64,000 nucleotides of DNA from CAZWBR01 sp964632305 (GTDB taxonomy: Bacteria > Bacteroidota > Bacteroidia > Bacteroidales > Prolixibacteraceae), in assembly GCA_964632305.1 (NCBI GenBank), contig CAZWBR010000001.1:106455-170454 (forward strand), read 5' to 3'. A program made the position numbers and the translations under genes. Of this stretch, positions 9,053-19,355 are shown piece by piece. The notes under the pieces were generated by a model. That model did no database searches. It saw only the letters and a program-made list of their open reading frames with translations, and was not told where the DNA came from. Numbering within the stretch: position 1 is the stretch's first letter; each line of letters opens with the position of its first letter.

Positions 9053-9649
9053 ATGACACTCGATTTCTCAAAACTCAACGGGCTTTTACCGGCAGTAATC
9101 CAGGATGATAAAACTGGCAAAGTATTAATGCTCGGTTTCATGAACGAAGATGCTTACCAAAAATCCTGCGAAATTGGTAAAGTAACTTTTTTCAGCCGCA
9201 GCAAAAACAGATTATGGACCAAAGGAGAAGAGTCAGGCAACTTCCTGAACATCGTTTCCATCCAACCCGATTGCGATAACGACACCCTCCTGATCAAAGT
9301 CAATCCGGTTGGCCCCGTCTGTCACACCGGACAGGATACCTGCTGGGGCGAAACTAACCGGCAAGACGACCTGTTGTTCTTAAAAACATTGCAGGATTTC
9401 ATCGACAAACGTAAACAGGAGATGCCTGCAGGTTCGTATACTACTTCACTGTTTCAATCAGGAACCGCGAAGATGGCTCAAAAAGTTGGCGAGGAAGCCG
9501 TCGAAACCGTGATTGAAGCCATGGCCAATAACGACGAACGGTTGATTTACGAAGCCTCCGATATGCTCTACCACTTGATCGTTCTGCTAACTCATAAAGG
9601 TTACCGTATCGAAGATCTCGCACGTGAGTTGCAGAAACGGCATAAATAA
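9053..9649 (+). CDS. hisIE: Bifunctional phosphoribosyl-AMP cyclohydrolase / phosphoribosyl-ATP pyrophosphatase
   Basis: A fusion catalysing steps two and three of histidine synthesis. The HisI domain (about 1-110) shows FFSRSKNRLWTKGEESGN and the zinc cysteines of QPDCDNDTLL and GPVCHTG. The HisE domain (about 115-198) shows the MazG-like KVGEEAVETVIEA and DMLYHLIVLL. At 198 residues it has the expected length. It is the last his gene of the operon. hisZ is absent, which agrees with a long-form HisG. Confidence 0.96.
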   Translation: MTLDFSKLNGLLPAVIQDDKTGKVLMLGFMNEDAYQKSCEIGKVTFFSRSKNRLWTKGEESGNFLNIVSIQPDCDNDTLLIKVNPVGPVCHTGQDTCWGETNRQDDLLFLKTLQDFIDKRKQEMPAGSYTTSLFQSGTAKMAQKVGEEAVETVIEAMANNDERLIYEASDMLYHLIVLLTHKGYRIEDLARELQKRHK

Positions 9650-9686
9650 GGTAAGTTTAGGGGTTCAAAACCTAAAAAACAAGGCT

Positions 9687-10571
9687 ATGAAAACAATATT
9701 TAAACCAACAGCTTTATTTACAACCCTGTTTGTATTACTTAACCTGGCCGTTTTAGGAAACCCCTTAACTTCTGACTCCAAAATAATTGTGACCGATAAA
9801 GACAAGGTCATCCTTCAGAAGAAGATCGATAAATTTCTTCCGGACCGAAACCTGCCTATTGGGGAACTAATCATCAAAATTGGAAAGGACTTTATTGGCA
9901 CTCCTTATGTTGCAAAAACTCTCGACCAAAATAATGATGAACCGTTAGTCGTTAACCTTCGTGAATTGGATTGTACCACTTTTGTTGAGAATTGTTTGGC
10001 TATCGCACAAACGATTAAAAGCGGCAAACCCAGTTTTAAACAATTCACGTCGGAATTGGAAAAAATCCGCTACCGAGACGGGAAAAGAAATGGCTATATC
10101 AGTCGTTTACACTATTTCAGCGACTGGATCTCCAATAACGAAACGAAAAGATTAGTCGATGATGTCACTTTCCAACTAGGCGGTAAACGCTACCCGTTTC
10201 AACTCAATATAATGAGTACTAAACCGGAGGCATATCCTCAATTGAAAAACAATCCGGAGTTGATCAAGAAAATAGCCCTGATTGAAAACGAAATTTCAGC
10301 ACGTGTATTCTTTTATATCCCCACTAATAAGTTTTCTGACTGCGAGAATGAAATAAACAGTGGGGATATTGTTGCGCTGACAGCTTCTACCGAAGGAATT
10401 GATATACTGCATGTCGGATTCCTGGTAAAGAATAATGGGAAAATCCATTTCCTGCACGCTTCTTCCACCGATAAAAAGGTGATACTTTCCGATTCACCCT
10501 TTATCGATTATCTGTTCCAACGTAAAAGTTCATCCGGTATCATGGTGGCCCGCCCCATCAATGTTCAATAA
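9687..10571 (+). CDS. DUF1460 family secreted amidase-like protein
   Basis: The 294-residue product starts at the ATG at 9687; an in-frame GTG at 9624 overlaps hisIE and is unlikely. A signal peptide (FLFTTLFVLLNLAVLG-like) is followed by a DUF1460 domain. The nucleophile motif LDCTTFVEN (about residue 93) and a late HVGF histidine fit the NlpC/P60-like papain fold seen in structures of this family, which suggests cleavage of peptidoglycan peptides or amide bonds in the periplasm. The exact substrate is unknown. It starts 37 bases after hisIE. Confidence 0.75.
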   Translation: MKTIFKPTALFTTLFVLLNLAVLGNPLTSDSKIIVTDKDKVILQKKIDKFLPDRNLPIGELIIKIGKDFIGTPYVAKTLDQNNDEPLVVNLRELDCTTFVENCLAIAQTIKSGKPSFKQFTSELEKIRYRDGKRNGYISRLHYFSDWISNNETKRLVDDVTFQLGGKRYPFQLNIMSTKPEAYPQLKNNPELIKKIALIENEISARVFFYIPTNKFSDCENEINSGDIVALTASTEGIDILHVGFLVKNNGKIHFLHASSTDKKVILSDSPFIDYLFQRKSSSGIMVARPINVQ

Positions 10572-10668
10572 CAGACGGCCAAAGTCAATTAATTGTTAAA
10601 TGTACTTTTATTCCGAAACCAAATCAGGAGTTAAAATGTAATACCGATAAACATTTAATTCTTGATTT

Positions 10669-11295
10669 ATGACACTTTTAGACCAATTAAATAAGCGTTA
10701 CGCAACAAAACTCTTCGATCCGAATAAAAAAATACCGGTCGCAGATCTTGAAAAATTACTCGAAGCCATCCGTTTATCTGCTTCTTCTCTGGGACTTCAA
10801 CCCTATAAAGTTCTGATCGTTGAAGACCCTGGAATAAGGCAGAAATTGCGTCAGGTGGCCTGGGATCAATCCCAGATTACCGATGCCTCACAACTGCTTG
10901 TTTTTGCAGTTGATTACGATTTCAATGAAGAGGATGCCGATGATTACATTAATCTTGTTTCTAAAACCCGGAACACCGACCTCGAAAGTCTTGCGGGTTA
11001 TTCTGCTATGGTGAAAGGATCGTTGCAAAGACCTGCCGATCAATTGGAATCATGGTTAACCAAACAAGCCTATATCGCACTTGGTTTCGGATTAGTCACT
11101 GCAGCTCACATGGGCATTGATTCCTGCCCGATGGAAGGTTTCGATACCGATGCATTTGATCAAATCCTGGATCTGCAAAAATTAGGTTTAAAATCCAAAA
11201 TTGTCCTCGCCGTCGGCTATCGCTCTAAAGAGGATAAATACCAATATCTGCCAAAAGTAAGAAGATCAAAAGAGGAATTGTTTGTACAAATATAA
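10669..11295 (+). CDS. NAD(P)H-dependent nitroreductase family oxidoreductase
   Basis: A 208-residue FMN enzyme of the NfsB/YdgI type. The N-terminal ATKLFDPNKKIP, SSLGLQPYKVLIV and the C-terminal SCPMEGFD and LAVGYRSKEDKY are hallmark segments of FMN binding in this family. Likely cytosolic, reducing nitroaromatics, quinones or similar; the true substrate is unknown. It follows the DUF1460 gene by 97 bases, so it may have its own promoter, but it is the last gene in this direction before the glt terminator region. Confidence 0.85.
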   Translation: MTLLDQLNKRYATKLFDPNKKIPVADLEKLLEAIRLSASSLGLQPYKVLIVEDPGIRQKLRQVAWDQSQITDASQLLVFAVDYDFNEEDADDYINLVSKTRNTDLESLAGYSAMVKGSLQRPADQLESWLTKQAYIALGFGLVTAAHMGIDSCPMEGFDTDAFDQILDLQKLGLKSKIVLAVGYRSKEDKYQYLPKVRRSKEELFVQI

Positions 11296-11489
11296 AAATG
11301 AAAGAATGGTACAATCGGAATCACTACTTTGATTGTACCATGCACCACACATCCATTTTTCATTTTAATGGTTTAGTTGCAGGAAGAAATAGAAAAATGA
11401 TTAAAGGATTACTAACTTTTTTTGTTAGTTAATATTCAAAACACATCAATTTCAAGAACTGTATCTTTTAAAATAACTGGAAATAAAAA

Positions 11490-11515
11490 ACCGTCCGGAA
11501 AGACACCCGGACGGT
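11490..11515 (-). terminator. Intrinsic terminator of gltBD
   Basis: A perfect 9-bp stem (ACCGTCCGG / CCGGACGGT) with an 8-base loop. Read on the minus strand the second arm runs directly into six T, then ATTT. It lies 22 bases past the gltD stop. On the plus strand the stem is followed by TCTGAATT, so it serves the convergent nitroreductase transcript poorly. Confidence 0.85.
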
Positions 11516-11537
11516 TCTGAATTAAAACTACTCTCTT

Positions 11538-12956
11538 CTATTTATCACCAATAAATTCGTGAATTTTCATTGCAGCATCGCGTCCGGAGCGAATAGCATG
11601 GACAACGAGACTAGCCCCGCGGGTAACATCACCCGCCGCGAAAACCTTATCAATTGTGGTTTGATTATCGATCGATTTCACATTCCCTCTTTGATCATAC
11701 TCGATACCCAAATTATCCAGCAACCCGGAATGAACAGGAGATACAAACCCCATGGAAAGCAGCACTAAATCGGCTTCGATGATCTCTTCTGTTCCAGGGA
11801 TTTCTTTCATAGTCATCTGTCCATTTTGACCGGTCCATTCTACCTGAACAACTTCCACACCGGTAATATGACCATTTTCCCCGATAAATCGCCGTGTAGC
11901 CAACCCCCAACGACGATCACAACCCTCAAGATGCGAACTGGAAGTGCGAAGGGTGTTGGGCCAGAATGGCCATGGATTATCTTCAGTTCTTTTTACCGGT
12001 GGCTTGGGAAGGATCTCAATCTGGGTAACCGATTGGGCTTTCTGACGAATGGAAGTACCAACGCAGTCTGAACCGGTATCCCCACCACCGATAACCAAGA
12101 CCTTCTTATCTTTAGCATGAATTCTTATATCAGTGCCAATCTCTTCTCCGCGGATAATTTTATTCTGTTGTTTCAGGAAATCCATTGCAAAATGGATACC
12201 CTTCAACTCACGGCCTTCGGCTTTCAAATCACGAGCTTCCATTGCCCCGCATGCCAGACATATGACATCATAATCCCGTAACAGATCTTCAGCCTTCACA
12301 TCAAATCCAACTTTGGTACTCAATTTAAATTCAATACCTTCCTGTTTGAAGAGTTCAATCCGTCGATCGATGACCGCTTTGTTCAACTTAAAATCAGGAA
12401 TTCCATAGCGAAGCAAACCACCGACAGCATTGTCCTGTTCAAAAACAGTCACGGAATGTCCTGCCTGATTGAGCAGGTCGGCAACAGATAATCCTGCAGG
12501 CCCTGAACCAATAACGGCGATCTTTTTCCCTGACCGGTATTCGGGTATTCTTGGCGACACCAGGTTCAGTTCAAAAGCCTTCTCGACCACTGCACATTCG
12601 TTCTCACGAATGGTCACGGCCTCCTCATGGATCGCCAGCACGCACGACTTTTCGCAAAGAGCAGGGCAAACCCGTCCTGTAAACTCAGGGAAACTGTTGG
12701 TACTGGTCAGAATCTGGTAAGCTTCATCCCATTTGCCATGATAAACGGCATCCTGCCATTCGGGCATCTTACTGCCAACCGGACAAGCCCAGTGACAGAA
12801 AGGGACTCCGCAATCCATACATCTGGAAGCCTGATCTACGCGATCCTTTTCGTTGAGCGTCTGTTCTACTTCTCCGTAGTCGAATACGCGCTCATTAACG
12901 GGGCGATATCCGCCCTCTTTACGTTCTATTTCGATAAAACCTTTTGGATTTCCCAT
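11538..12956 (-). CDS. gltD: Glutamate synthase (NADPH) small subunit
   Basis: The 472-residue flavoprotein passes electrons from NADPH to the large subunit. The N-terminal region binds iron-sulfur clusters (CMDCGVPFCHWACP, then CPALCEKSC), a FAD-binding GSGPAGLS follows near residue 150, and an NADPH-binding GGGDTGSDC near residue 290. The length equals that of enterobacterial GltD. It lies 42 bases downstream of gltB on the same strand; the two form the GOGAT complex that makes two glutamates from glutamine and 2-oxoglutarate. Confidence 0.96.
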   Translation of the reverse strand: MGNPKGFIEIERKEGGYRPVNERVFDYGEVEQTLNEKDRVDQASRCMDCGVPFCHWACPVGSKMPEWQDAVYHGKWDEAYQILTSTNSFPEFTGRVCPALCEKSCVLAIHEEAVTIRENECAVVEKAFELNLVSPRIPEYRSGKKIAVIGSGPAGLSVADLLNQAGHSVTVFEQDNAVGGLLRYGIPDFKLNKAVIDRRIELFKQEGIEFKLSTKVGFDVKAEDLLRDYDVICLACGAMEARDLKAEGRELKGIHFAMDFLKQQNKIIRGEEIGTDIRIHAKDKKVLVIGGGDTGSDCVGTSIRQKAQSVTQIEILPKPPVKRTEDNPWPFWPNTLRTSSSHLEGCDRRWGLATRRFIGENGHITGVEVVQVEWTGQNGQMTMKEIPGTEEIIEADLVLLSMGFVSPVHSGLLDNLGIEYDQRGNVKSIDNQTTIDKVFAAGDVTRGASLVVHAIRSGRDAAMKIHEFIGDK

Positions 12957-12998
12957 TTTTTCAATCTTTAATCGTTTGACGTAGTAAATTGTTTAAGG

Positions 12999-15900
12999 TT
13001 ATTCGCGCCGATCAGGAGCGTCTTCAGCCATTTCCAGCTTCTTCTTGACCTCTTTCAACTTCAGCTCGTTCAGCACTTTCTTGTACTCTAACGGAATAAC
13101 TTTAACAAATTTAGGCAGATACTCTTCCCAATTGGTCAGAATTTTCTCAGCCAACGGACTCTGCGTATAGAGCAGATGTTTCCTGATCATATCCTGAAGT
13201 TCAACAATATCAGCCCTATCTTCAACCTGGCTCAATTCGACCAATCCTTTATTGCAGTAATAATCGAAATCACCCGTTTCATCAAGCACATAAGCGATAC
13301 CGCCGCTCATACCGGCCGCGAAATTCCGCCCTGTAGTTCCTAAAACAACAGTACGACCGCCTGTCATATACTCGCAACAATGGTCACCGGTACCTTCAAC
13401 AACGGCTTTCGCCCCTGAGTTTCTTACACAAAAACGCTCGCCTGCTACACCTTGAATATAGACATCACCACTTGTGGCGCCATATAAGGTCGTATTACCA
13501 ACAATAATGTTTCTATGAGGCTCAAAGGTTGAGCCAATAGGTGGGACAACTGTAATCCGTCCTCCTGAAAGGCCTTTGCCAAGGTAATCGTTCGAATCGC
13601 CTTCCAGCCTGAAGTTTACCCCCTTAACAAGGAAAGCTCCAAAACTCTGACCTGCCGATCCTTTAAACGTACAGTTGATTGTATCCTTGGGTAACCCTTC
13701 TTCGCCATAACGTTTGGAGATCTCACCCGAAAGCATTGCCCCTACAGTACGCATCACATTATTGATACTGTGTGCAATCCAAACTTTCTCCCCACTCTTA
13801 ATCGCCTTGTTGGCCTCGCGGATCAAGGTCTTATCAATGACATCATCCAGATTTTTGGTATTCGGATGAGTATTGTGAATTGGAAAGATCTGAGCCTCCT
13901 TAGGCATATAAAGGAACTTGGAGAAATCGATGTTTTTCATCTTCCAGTTGCCTACTTCAGGATTTGGTTCTAGCAAATCAACACGTCCAACCAATTCCTC
14001 AAAAGTGCGAACCCCAACTTCGGCCATATGTTCGCGGATCTCCCTGGCAATGAAATTGAAATAGTTAATTACATATTGGGCACGGCCAAGAAACCGTTTC
14101 CTTAAATTCTTGTTTTGGGTTGCGATTCCCGCGGGACAGGTGTTCAAATGGCATTTACGCATCATGATACACCCGAGAGAGATCAATGCACCGGTAGAGA
14201 AACCAAACTCTTCGGCCCCAAGCATACCCATGATCACCACGTCACGACCGGTCTTTAACTGACCGTCGACCTGCAGTTTTACACGTCCGCGAAGATTATT
14301 CATGACCAAAGTCTGCTGCGTTTCCGCGATACCAAACTCGGCTGGCAAACCGGCATGTTTGATCGAACTGGCTGGAGAAGCTCCTGTTCCACCCTCGCAA
14401 CCGCTTAGGATAATGATATCAGCAAAACCTTTGGCTACACCGGCAGCGATCGTTCCTACTCCGGTCTCGGCAACCAGCTTCACAGAAACCTTAGCCTCCG
14501 GATTAACATTTTTCAGGTCAAAGATCAACTGGGCCAAATCCTCGATCGAATAAATATCGTGATGCGGCGGAGGTGAAATCAATGTGATTCCCGGCGTAGA
14601 ATTTCTTAACTTGGCAATTATCTTATTGATTTTAAATCCAGGTAACTGACCACCCTCTCCTGGTTTTGCCCCCTGAGCGATTTTTATCTGAAGCTCAATG
14701 GCATTAACCAGGTAATTATTGGTCACACCAAAACGACCCGATGCAATCTGTTTAATCTTGGAGTTCTTCTCTGTCCCGAAACGTTCGGCATCTTCACCTC
14801 CCTCACCGGTGTTACTCCGGCCTCCTATCGTATTCATGGCAATAGCTAAAGCTTCATGAGCTTCCTTTGAGATAGAACCATAGGACATAGCCCCGGTAAC
14901 AAAACGCTTCAGAATATTTTCAGCCGGTTCAACTTCTTCGATCGGAATCGGATTTTTCTTCCAGCGCAGTGCGCCGCGAACAAAGGCCGGCTTGGCATTC
15001 TGTTCATTAACCAGTTTACTGAATTTCTTATAGACTTCGTAATTATCCGTTTTTGTTGCCCATTGCAGCAAGGCAATTGATTGTGGGTTCCAGGCGTGAT
15101 GTTCCCCATCGTTACGGTAGTGATATTCTCCTACATTCGGGAAAAGCGGCTTCTTGCTAAACTGATTTTTGAAGGCATCTTCGTGAAACATTACTGCCTC
15201 ACGATATAATTCTTCAAATCCAATACCGCCAATTCGGGATGCAGTTCCCTTGAAATAATTCTCAATCAAATCATTTCCAACTCCAATGGCCTCAAAAAGC
15301 TGGGCTCCGTGATAAGAACGCAAGGTCGAAATACCCATTTTGGAGAGGATCTTCAACAACCCTTTATCAATTGATTTGATATAGTTCTTCCGGGCTTCAA
15401 CATAAGGCAATTTTATCTCGCCCTGTTCAACAAGGTTATCAATTGCGGCAAATGCCAGATAAGGATTAATAACGCTGGCGCCATATCCCAACAACAAGGC
15501 AAAATGCATTATCTCACGAGGTTCTGCAGTCTCTACAATGATTCCAATCTGCATCCTCTTTTTATTTCTGATCAGGTGATGATGAACAGCGGCTACTGCC
15601 AGCAGTGAAGGAATCGGAACCATCGTTTCCGAAACTCCCCTATCGGTAAGAATAATGAAGTTTTTCTTGTCATCAACAGCCTTCTCCGAATTTTCAAGCA
15701 TCATTTTGAATGCCTTTTTAAAACCTTCCACCCCTTCCTTAACCGGGAATAACATTGGAATGGTGGCGTGGGTAAAGGATTCATGTTTCAAATCCTTGAT
15801 TTTCCCCAAGTCCGTGTTGGTAATAATCGGACTGTCAAACTTGATTAGTTTGCAGTGGCTCGGATTTTCATCCAGGATATTGTTGCTCAGCGATCCAATA

Positions 15901-17519
15901 TAATTGGTCAACGACATCACCAGACCTTCACGAATTGGGTCAATCGGAGGATTGGTGACCTGGGCAAACAACTGGCGAAAATAACTGAAGAACCTCTTCG
16001 GTTTATCGGAAAAGACGGCAACAGGAGTGTCATTCCCCATCGAGCTGGTCGGTTCATTGGCAGCTTCGGCCATCTCTTTGATAATCACATTCATCTCTTC
16101 CTTTGTATAACCAAAGACCTTGCTGTAAGTCGCAAAATCCTCGCCCATACTGGAAGGAACCCTCTGTTTCACTTCAATCTTTTCAAGCTCTAACCGATTA
16201 TCCTTTAACCAGTTAATATATGGATTATGGCGGCTCAACTCAGCTTTCACCTCCTGATCGGGGATGATAATTCCAAGTTGGGTATCGACCAGCAATAATT
16301 TGCCCGGACGAAGACGCCCCTTTTCTTTAATTTCCGAAGCTGGAAATACCTGTACCCCAACTTCCGATCCCATCACGATCATATCGTTCTTGGTGATGAC
16401 ATAACGGGAAGGACGCAAACCATTTCGGTCAAGAGTCCCACCAATATAGCGCCCATCGGAGAATACCATCGATGCAGGACCATCCCATGGCTCCATCATC
16501 GTAGAATGGTATTCATAAAAAGCTTTCAGACTCTCTGGAATCGGGTTCTTTTCATTGAACGATTCCGGAATCATCATACAGATAGAGTGAGGCATGCTCC
16601 TTCCGGTCATATGCAAAAACTCCAGTGTATTGTCAAACGAGGCCGAATCTGACTTACCCGGCTCGATGATTGGATAGAGTTTATCGATATTATCCCCGAA
16701 AAGGGCAGACTCAAATAACGATTCACGGGCGTGCATCCATTGACGGTTACCTTTAATGGTATTGATCTCACCATTGTGGGCAATCATCCTGAACGGTTGT
16801 GCCAGGTCCCAGGTAGGGAAAGTATTGGTACTAAAACGGGAGTGAACCAACGCGATGGCACTCTTCATCTCAGGATGAGTCAAATCTTTAAAATAATCGC
16901 GCAACTGGCTTGGGGTAAACATACCCTTATAAATCATCACCTTGCTGGATAAACTCGGCAGATAAAAACTCTCCTTCCCGGCAAGTTTCGATTCACGAAC
17001 AGCTCGCTCGGCCTGTTTGCGGGCCAGATATAATTTTCTTTCCAGAACATCCTGCTCATAATTCCCCTTAACGAAAATCTGGCGAATGGCAGGCTCTGTT
17101 CTCTTGGCAATCTCTCCAATGACAGAACTGTCAACCGGAACATCCCGCCAGGCAATCAAACTTAAACCTTCGGCTTCGACATAACGGTTTAACACCTCCA
17201 CACAAAATGCTGCCTCCTCCTCAACCACGGGCAAAAAGACCAAACCAGTCCCATATTGTCCCGGTTCCGGTACGGCAATACCTTGTGAAATAAAAAAATC
17301 ATGCGGCAGTTGCAACAGAATGCCAGCTCCATCACCGGTTTTGTTGTCTGCACTTGTGGCCCCACGATGATCCATGTTTAACAACACGGTTAAACCGCGT
17401 TCAATAATGTCATGCGATTTTGCCCCTTTAATATGGGCAACAAAACCAATTCCGCACGCATCGTGCTCATTCATAGGATCATATAAACCCTGTGGATTTG
17501 GCATTCTTTTCTGTTCCAT
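12999..17519 (-). CDS. gltB: Glutamate synthase large subunit
   Basis: At 1506 residues this is a full-length GltB. A short propeptide ends before Cys22 in EHDACGIGF, the glutaminase nucleophile after processing. The central and FMN-binding domains follow (GGRSNTGEGGED, PGEGGQLPG, SGCEGGTGASP), with the 3Fe-4S cysteines in CIMMRKCHLNTCPAG and the glycine-rich beta-helix at the C-terminus (GGRTVVLGTTGRNFAAGMSGG). It supplies glutamate for the arginine, proline and histidine pathways elsewhere in the window. A well-formed promoter lies about 140 bases upstream. Confidence 0.97.
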   Translation of the reverse strand: MEQKRMPNPQGLYDPMNEHDACGIGFVAHIKGAKSHDIIERGLTVLLNMDHRGATSADNKTGDGAGILLQLPHDFFISQGIAVPEPGQYGTGLVFLPVVEEEAAFCVEVLNRYVEAEGLSLIAWRDVPVDSSVIGEIAKRTEPAIRQIFVKGNYEQDVLERKLYLARKQAERAVRESKLAGKESFYLPSLSSKVMIYKGMFTPSQLRDYFKDLTHPEMKSAIALVHSRFSTNTFPTWDLAQPFRMIAHNGEINTIKGNRQWMHARESLFESALFGDNIDKLYPIIEPGKSDSASFDNTLEFLHMTGRSMPHSICMMIPESFNEKNPIPESLKAFYEYHSTMMEPWDGPASMVFSDGRYIGGTLDRNGLRPSRYVITKNDMIVMGSEVGVQVFPASEIKEKGRLRPGKLLLVDTQLGIIIPDQEVKAELSRHNPYINWLKDNRLELEKIEVKQRVPSSMGEDFATYSKVFGYTKEEMNVIIKEMAEAANEPTSSMGNDTPVAVFSDKPKRFFSYFRQLFAQVTNPPIDPIREGLVMSLTNYIGSLSNNILDENPSHCKLIKFDSPIITNTDLGKIKDLKHESFTHATIPMLFPVKEGVEGFKKAFKMMLENSEKAVDDKKNFIILTDRGVSETMVPIPSLLAVAAVHHHLIRNKKRMQIGIIVETAEPREIMHFALLLGYGASVINPYLAFAAIDNLVEQGEIKLPYVEARKNYIKSIDKGLLKILSKMGISTLRSYHGAQLFEAIGVGNDLIENYFKGTASRIGGIGFEELYREAVMFHEDAFKNQFSKKPLFPNVGEYHYRNDGEHHAWNPQSIALLQWATKTDNYEVYKKFSKLVNEQNAKPAFVRGALRWKKNPIPIEEVEPAENILKRFVTGAMSYGSISKEAHEALAIAMNTIGGRSNTGEGGEDAERFGTEKNSKIKQIASGRFGVTNNYLVNAIELQIKIAQGAKPGEGGQLPGFKINKIIAKLRNSTPGITLISPPPHHDIYSIEDLAQLIFDLKNVNPEAKVSVKLVAETGVGTIAAGVAKGFADIIILSGCEGGTGASPASSIKHAGLPAEFGIAETQQTLVMNNLRGRVKLQVDGQLKTGRDVVIMGMLGAEEFGFSTGALISLGCIMMRKCHLNTCPAGIATQNKNLRKRFLGRAQYVINYFNFIAREIREHMAEVGVRTFEELVGRVDLLEPNPEVGNWKMKNIDFSKFLYMPKEAQIFPIHNTHPNTKNLDDVIDKTLIREANKAIKSGEKVWIAHSINNVMRTVGAMLSGEISKRYGEEGLPKDTINCTFKGSAGQSFGAFLVKGVNFRLEGDSNDYLGKGLSGGRITVVPPIGSTFEPHRNIIVGNTTLYGATSGDVYIQGVAGERFCVRNSGAKAVVEGTGDHCCEYMTGGRTVVLGTTGRNFAAGMSGGIAYVLDETGDFDYYCNKGLVELSQVEDRADIVELQDMIRKHLLYTQSPLAEKILTNWEEYLPKFVKVIPLEYKKVLNELKLKEVKKKLEMAEDAPDRRE

Positions 17520-17658
17520 GTTATTTATTAGAATTAAGCAAAACTGCGACCGTTAAATACATCGGCATTTCCGCCTCAAAAATTAAATTCATTTAGCAAT
17601 ATGGATAATAAAATAAAAAGATGTAAGCAAATCAGTACATTATTTTAAAATCCGAAAG

Positions 17659-17690
17659 CAAACATACCATTTTACGCACATTTATCCAAA
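17659..17690 (-). promoter_or_regulatory. Bacteroidota-type promoter of gltBD
   Basis: On the minus strand the sequence reads TTTG, exactly 20 bases, then TATGTTTG, matching the Bacteroidota consensus TTTG/TAnnTTTG at both elements. The predicted start of transcription is near 17652, giving a leader of about 130 bases before gltB. The leader has no obvious strong hairpin. Confidence 0.75.
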
Positions 17691-18014
17691 CAGTTACTCC
17701 GCCAATTCAGGCATTTCATTAAAAAACGAAAGGACTTGAGGAGAAAAAGACCAACAAACACCTGAATATCAGAAATATAAACAAGATATTAAGAGAACAT
17801 TAAATATTAATCTAAAGTATTACCTGCAAGTAAAGTTCAGTCGCATTGGAGTTACCGACTGAGAAACAGACCATCACCAGACTTAACCGATACAATTCAA
17901 CCCATCAAAAACCGATTACCCAACAATACAAAAACCTAAACAACAATCAATTAACAAATCAAAGCAAATCCAACACCTGCCTCTGGCAGCCATTTTTCAA
18001 CCGCCAACCAATCA
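17691..18014. other. Gene-free spacer, strongly A/C-rich
   Basis: No credible gene. From about 17860 the plus strand becomes very poor in G (two G in 17881-17940), so a minus-strand transcript running off argH would be U/G-rich and almost free of C. I see no terminator hairpin after argH in it. Confidence 0.6.
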
Positions 18015-19355
18015 TCAAACCCGATCGCTCAACAAGGCCGCAAACGCCGTCTCCGCCCTGTCAAAGTTAAAATCTGTAAGTATTTTATTCATTTTACTTT
18101 CAATTTTATCAAGACAAAGATTCCCTATACTCCCCTCATGGGTATGACAAACCTCCTTTTCGTACTGAAATTTTCCGCGATTGATCGCCTCCCCTACCTG
18201 ACGATAGGCATCCCGAAAAGGAACACCCGACAGGACCAGCTTATTCACCTCTTCCACACTATATACATATTTATATCGGTCATCCTCCATGATTGTTTCA
18301 TTCACCTTCAGATTCTCCAGGGCAAAGGCCGCAATCTTGATACAATCATTAATCTCCGAAAAAGCCGGAACAAACATCTCTTTCACCAATTGCATGTCAC
18401 GAAAATAGCCACTTGGCAAATTATTGGTCACCGTTAGGATCTGCCCGGGAAGCGACTGGATCCGGTTACAGTGCGACCGCAACAATTCAAACACATCTGG
18501 ATTTTTCTTATGCGGCATAATACTCGAACCAGTGGTTAATTCGTCGGGCAAAGTCACAAAACCAAAATTCTGGCTCATAAACAGACAAACATCGTAGGCC
18601 AGCCTCGAAAGGGTGGCCGCGATAGAAGCCAGCGCGAAAGCCACACTCTTCTCCACCTTCCCGCGCCCCATCTGGGCATAGACCACATTATAATTCATCG
18701 TCTCAAAACCCAACAGGTCGGTGGTCATCTGACGGTTAAGCGGAAACGACGAACCATATCCGGCCGCTGAACCAAGCGGATTCTGGTCGGCCAAACGGTA
18801 GCTGGCCTGCAATAGCAACAAATCATCAGCCAGACTCTCGGCATAGGCGCCAAACCACAATCCAAACGAGGAGGGCATAGCCACCTGGAGATGCGTATAG
18901 CCGGGCATCAAAAATTCTTTATACCGATCACTCTGAGCTATCAGGATATTAAACAAATCAACCGTATGACCAACAACCTCTTTTACAGAATCCCGCGTAA
19001 ACAGTTTCAGATCGAGCAAGACCTGATCATTTCGTGAACGACCACTGTGTATTTTCTTTCCTACCTCACCCAATCTGCGCGTCAGCAACAGCTCAACCTG
19101 CGAATGAACATCTTCAATCCCCTCTTCAATCACAAACTTTCCTTCGGCAATTTCACTAAAAATCTTACGCAGCCCCGCGGTAAGCAGGGTAAGTTCATCC
19201 CGGGTAATCAAACCTATCGATTCAAGCATCCTTATGTGAGCCATGGATCCCAAAACATCGTATCGGGCCAGGTAATAATCCATCTCCACATCCCGACCAA
19301 TAGTAAAAATCTCGATCAACTCGTTGATTTTTGTCCCTTTATCCCAAAGTTTCAT
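18015..19355 (-). CDS. argH: Argininosuccinate lyase
   Basis: This enzyme splits argininosuccinate into arginine and fumarate, the final step of arginine synthesis. The fumarase/aspartase superfamily signature is visible as GSSIMPHKKNPDVFELLR near residue 280, with SGRSRNDQ near residue 104 and HLQVAMP near residue 155. The 446 residues are close to the usual length. It is transcribed alone, away from argG and the other arg genes at 22.8-35.9 kb, and lies between two spacers of unusual composition. Confidence 0.95.
   Translation of the reverse strand: MKLWDKGTKINELIEIFTIGRDVEMDYYLARYDVLGSMAHIRMLESIGLITRDELTLLTAGLRKIFSEIAEGKFVIEEGIEDVHSQVELLLTRRLGEVGKKIHSGRSRNDQVLLDLKLFTRDSVKEVVGHTVDLFNILIAQSDRYKEFLMPGYTHLQVAMPSSFGLWFGAYAESLADDLLLLQASYRLADQNPLGSAAGYGSSFPLNRQMTTDLLGFETMNYNVVYAQMGRGKVEKSVAFALASIAATLSRLAYDVCLFMSQNFGFVTLPDELTTGSSIMPHKKNPDVFELLRSHCNRIQSLPGQILTVTNNLPSGYFRDMQLVKEMFVPAFSEINDCIKIAAFALENLKVNETIMEDDRYKYVYSVEEVNKLVLSGVPFRDAYRQVGEAINRGKFQYEKEVCHTHEGSIGNLCLDKIESKMNKILTDFNFDRAETAFAALLSDRV

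Noticed and set aside
18138..18437. Plus-strand frames inside argH
   Set aside because: Shadows of a certain gene; no domain features.
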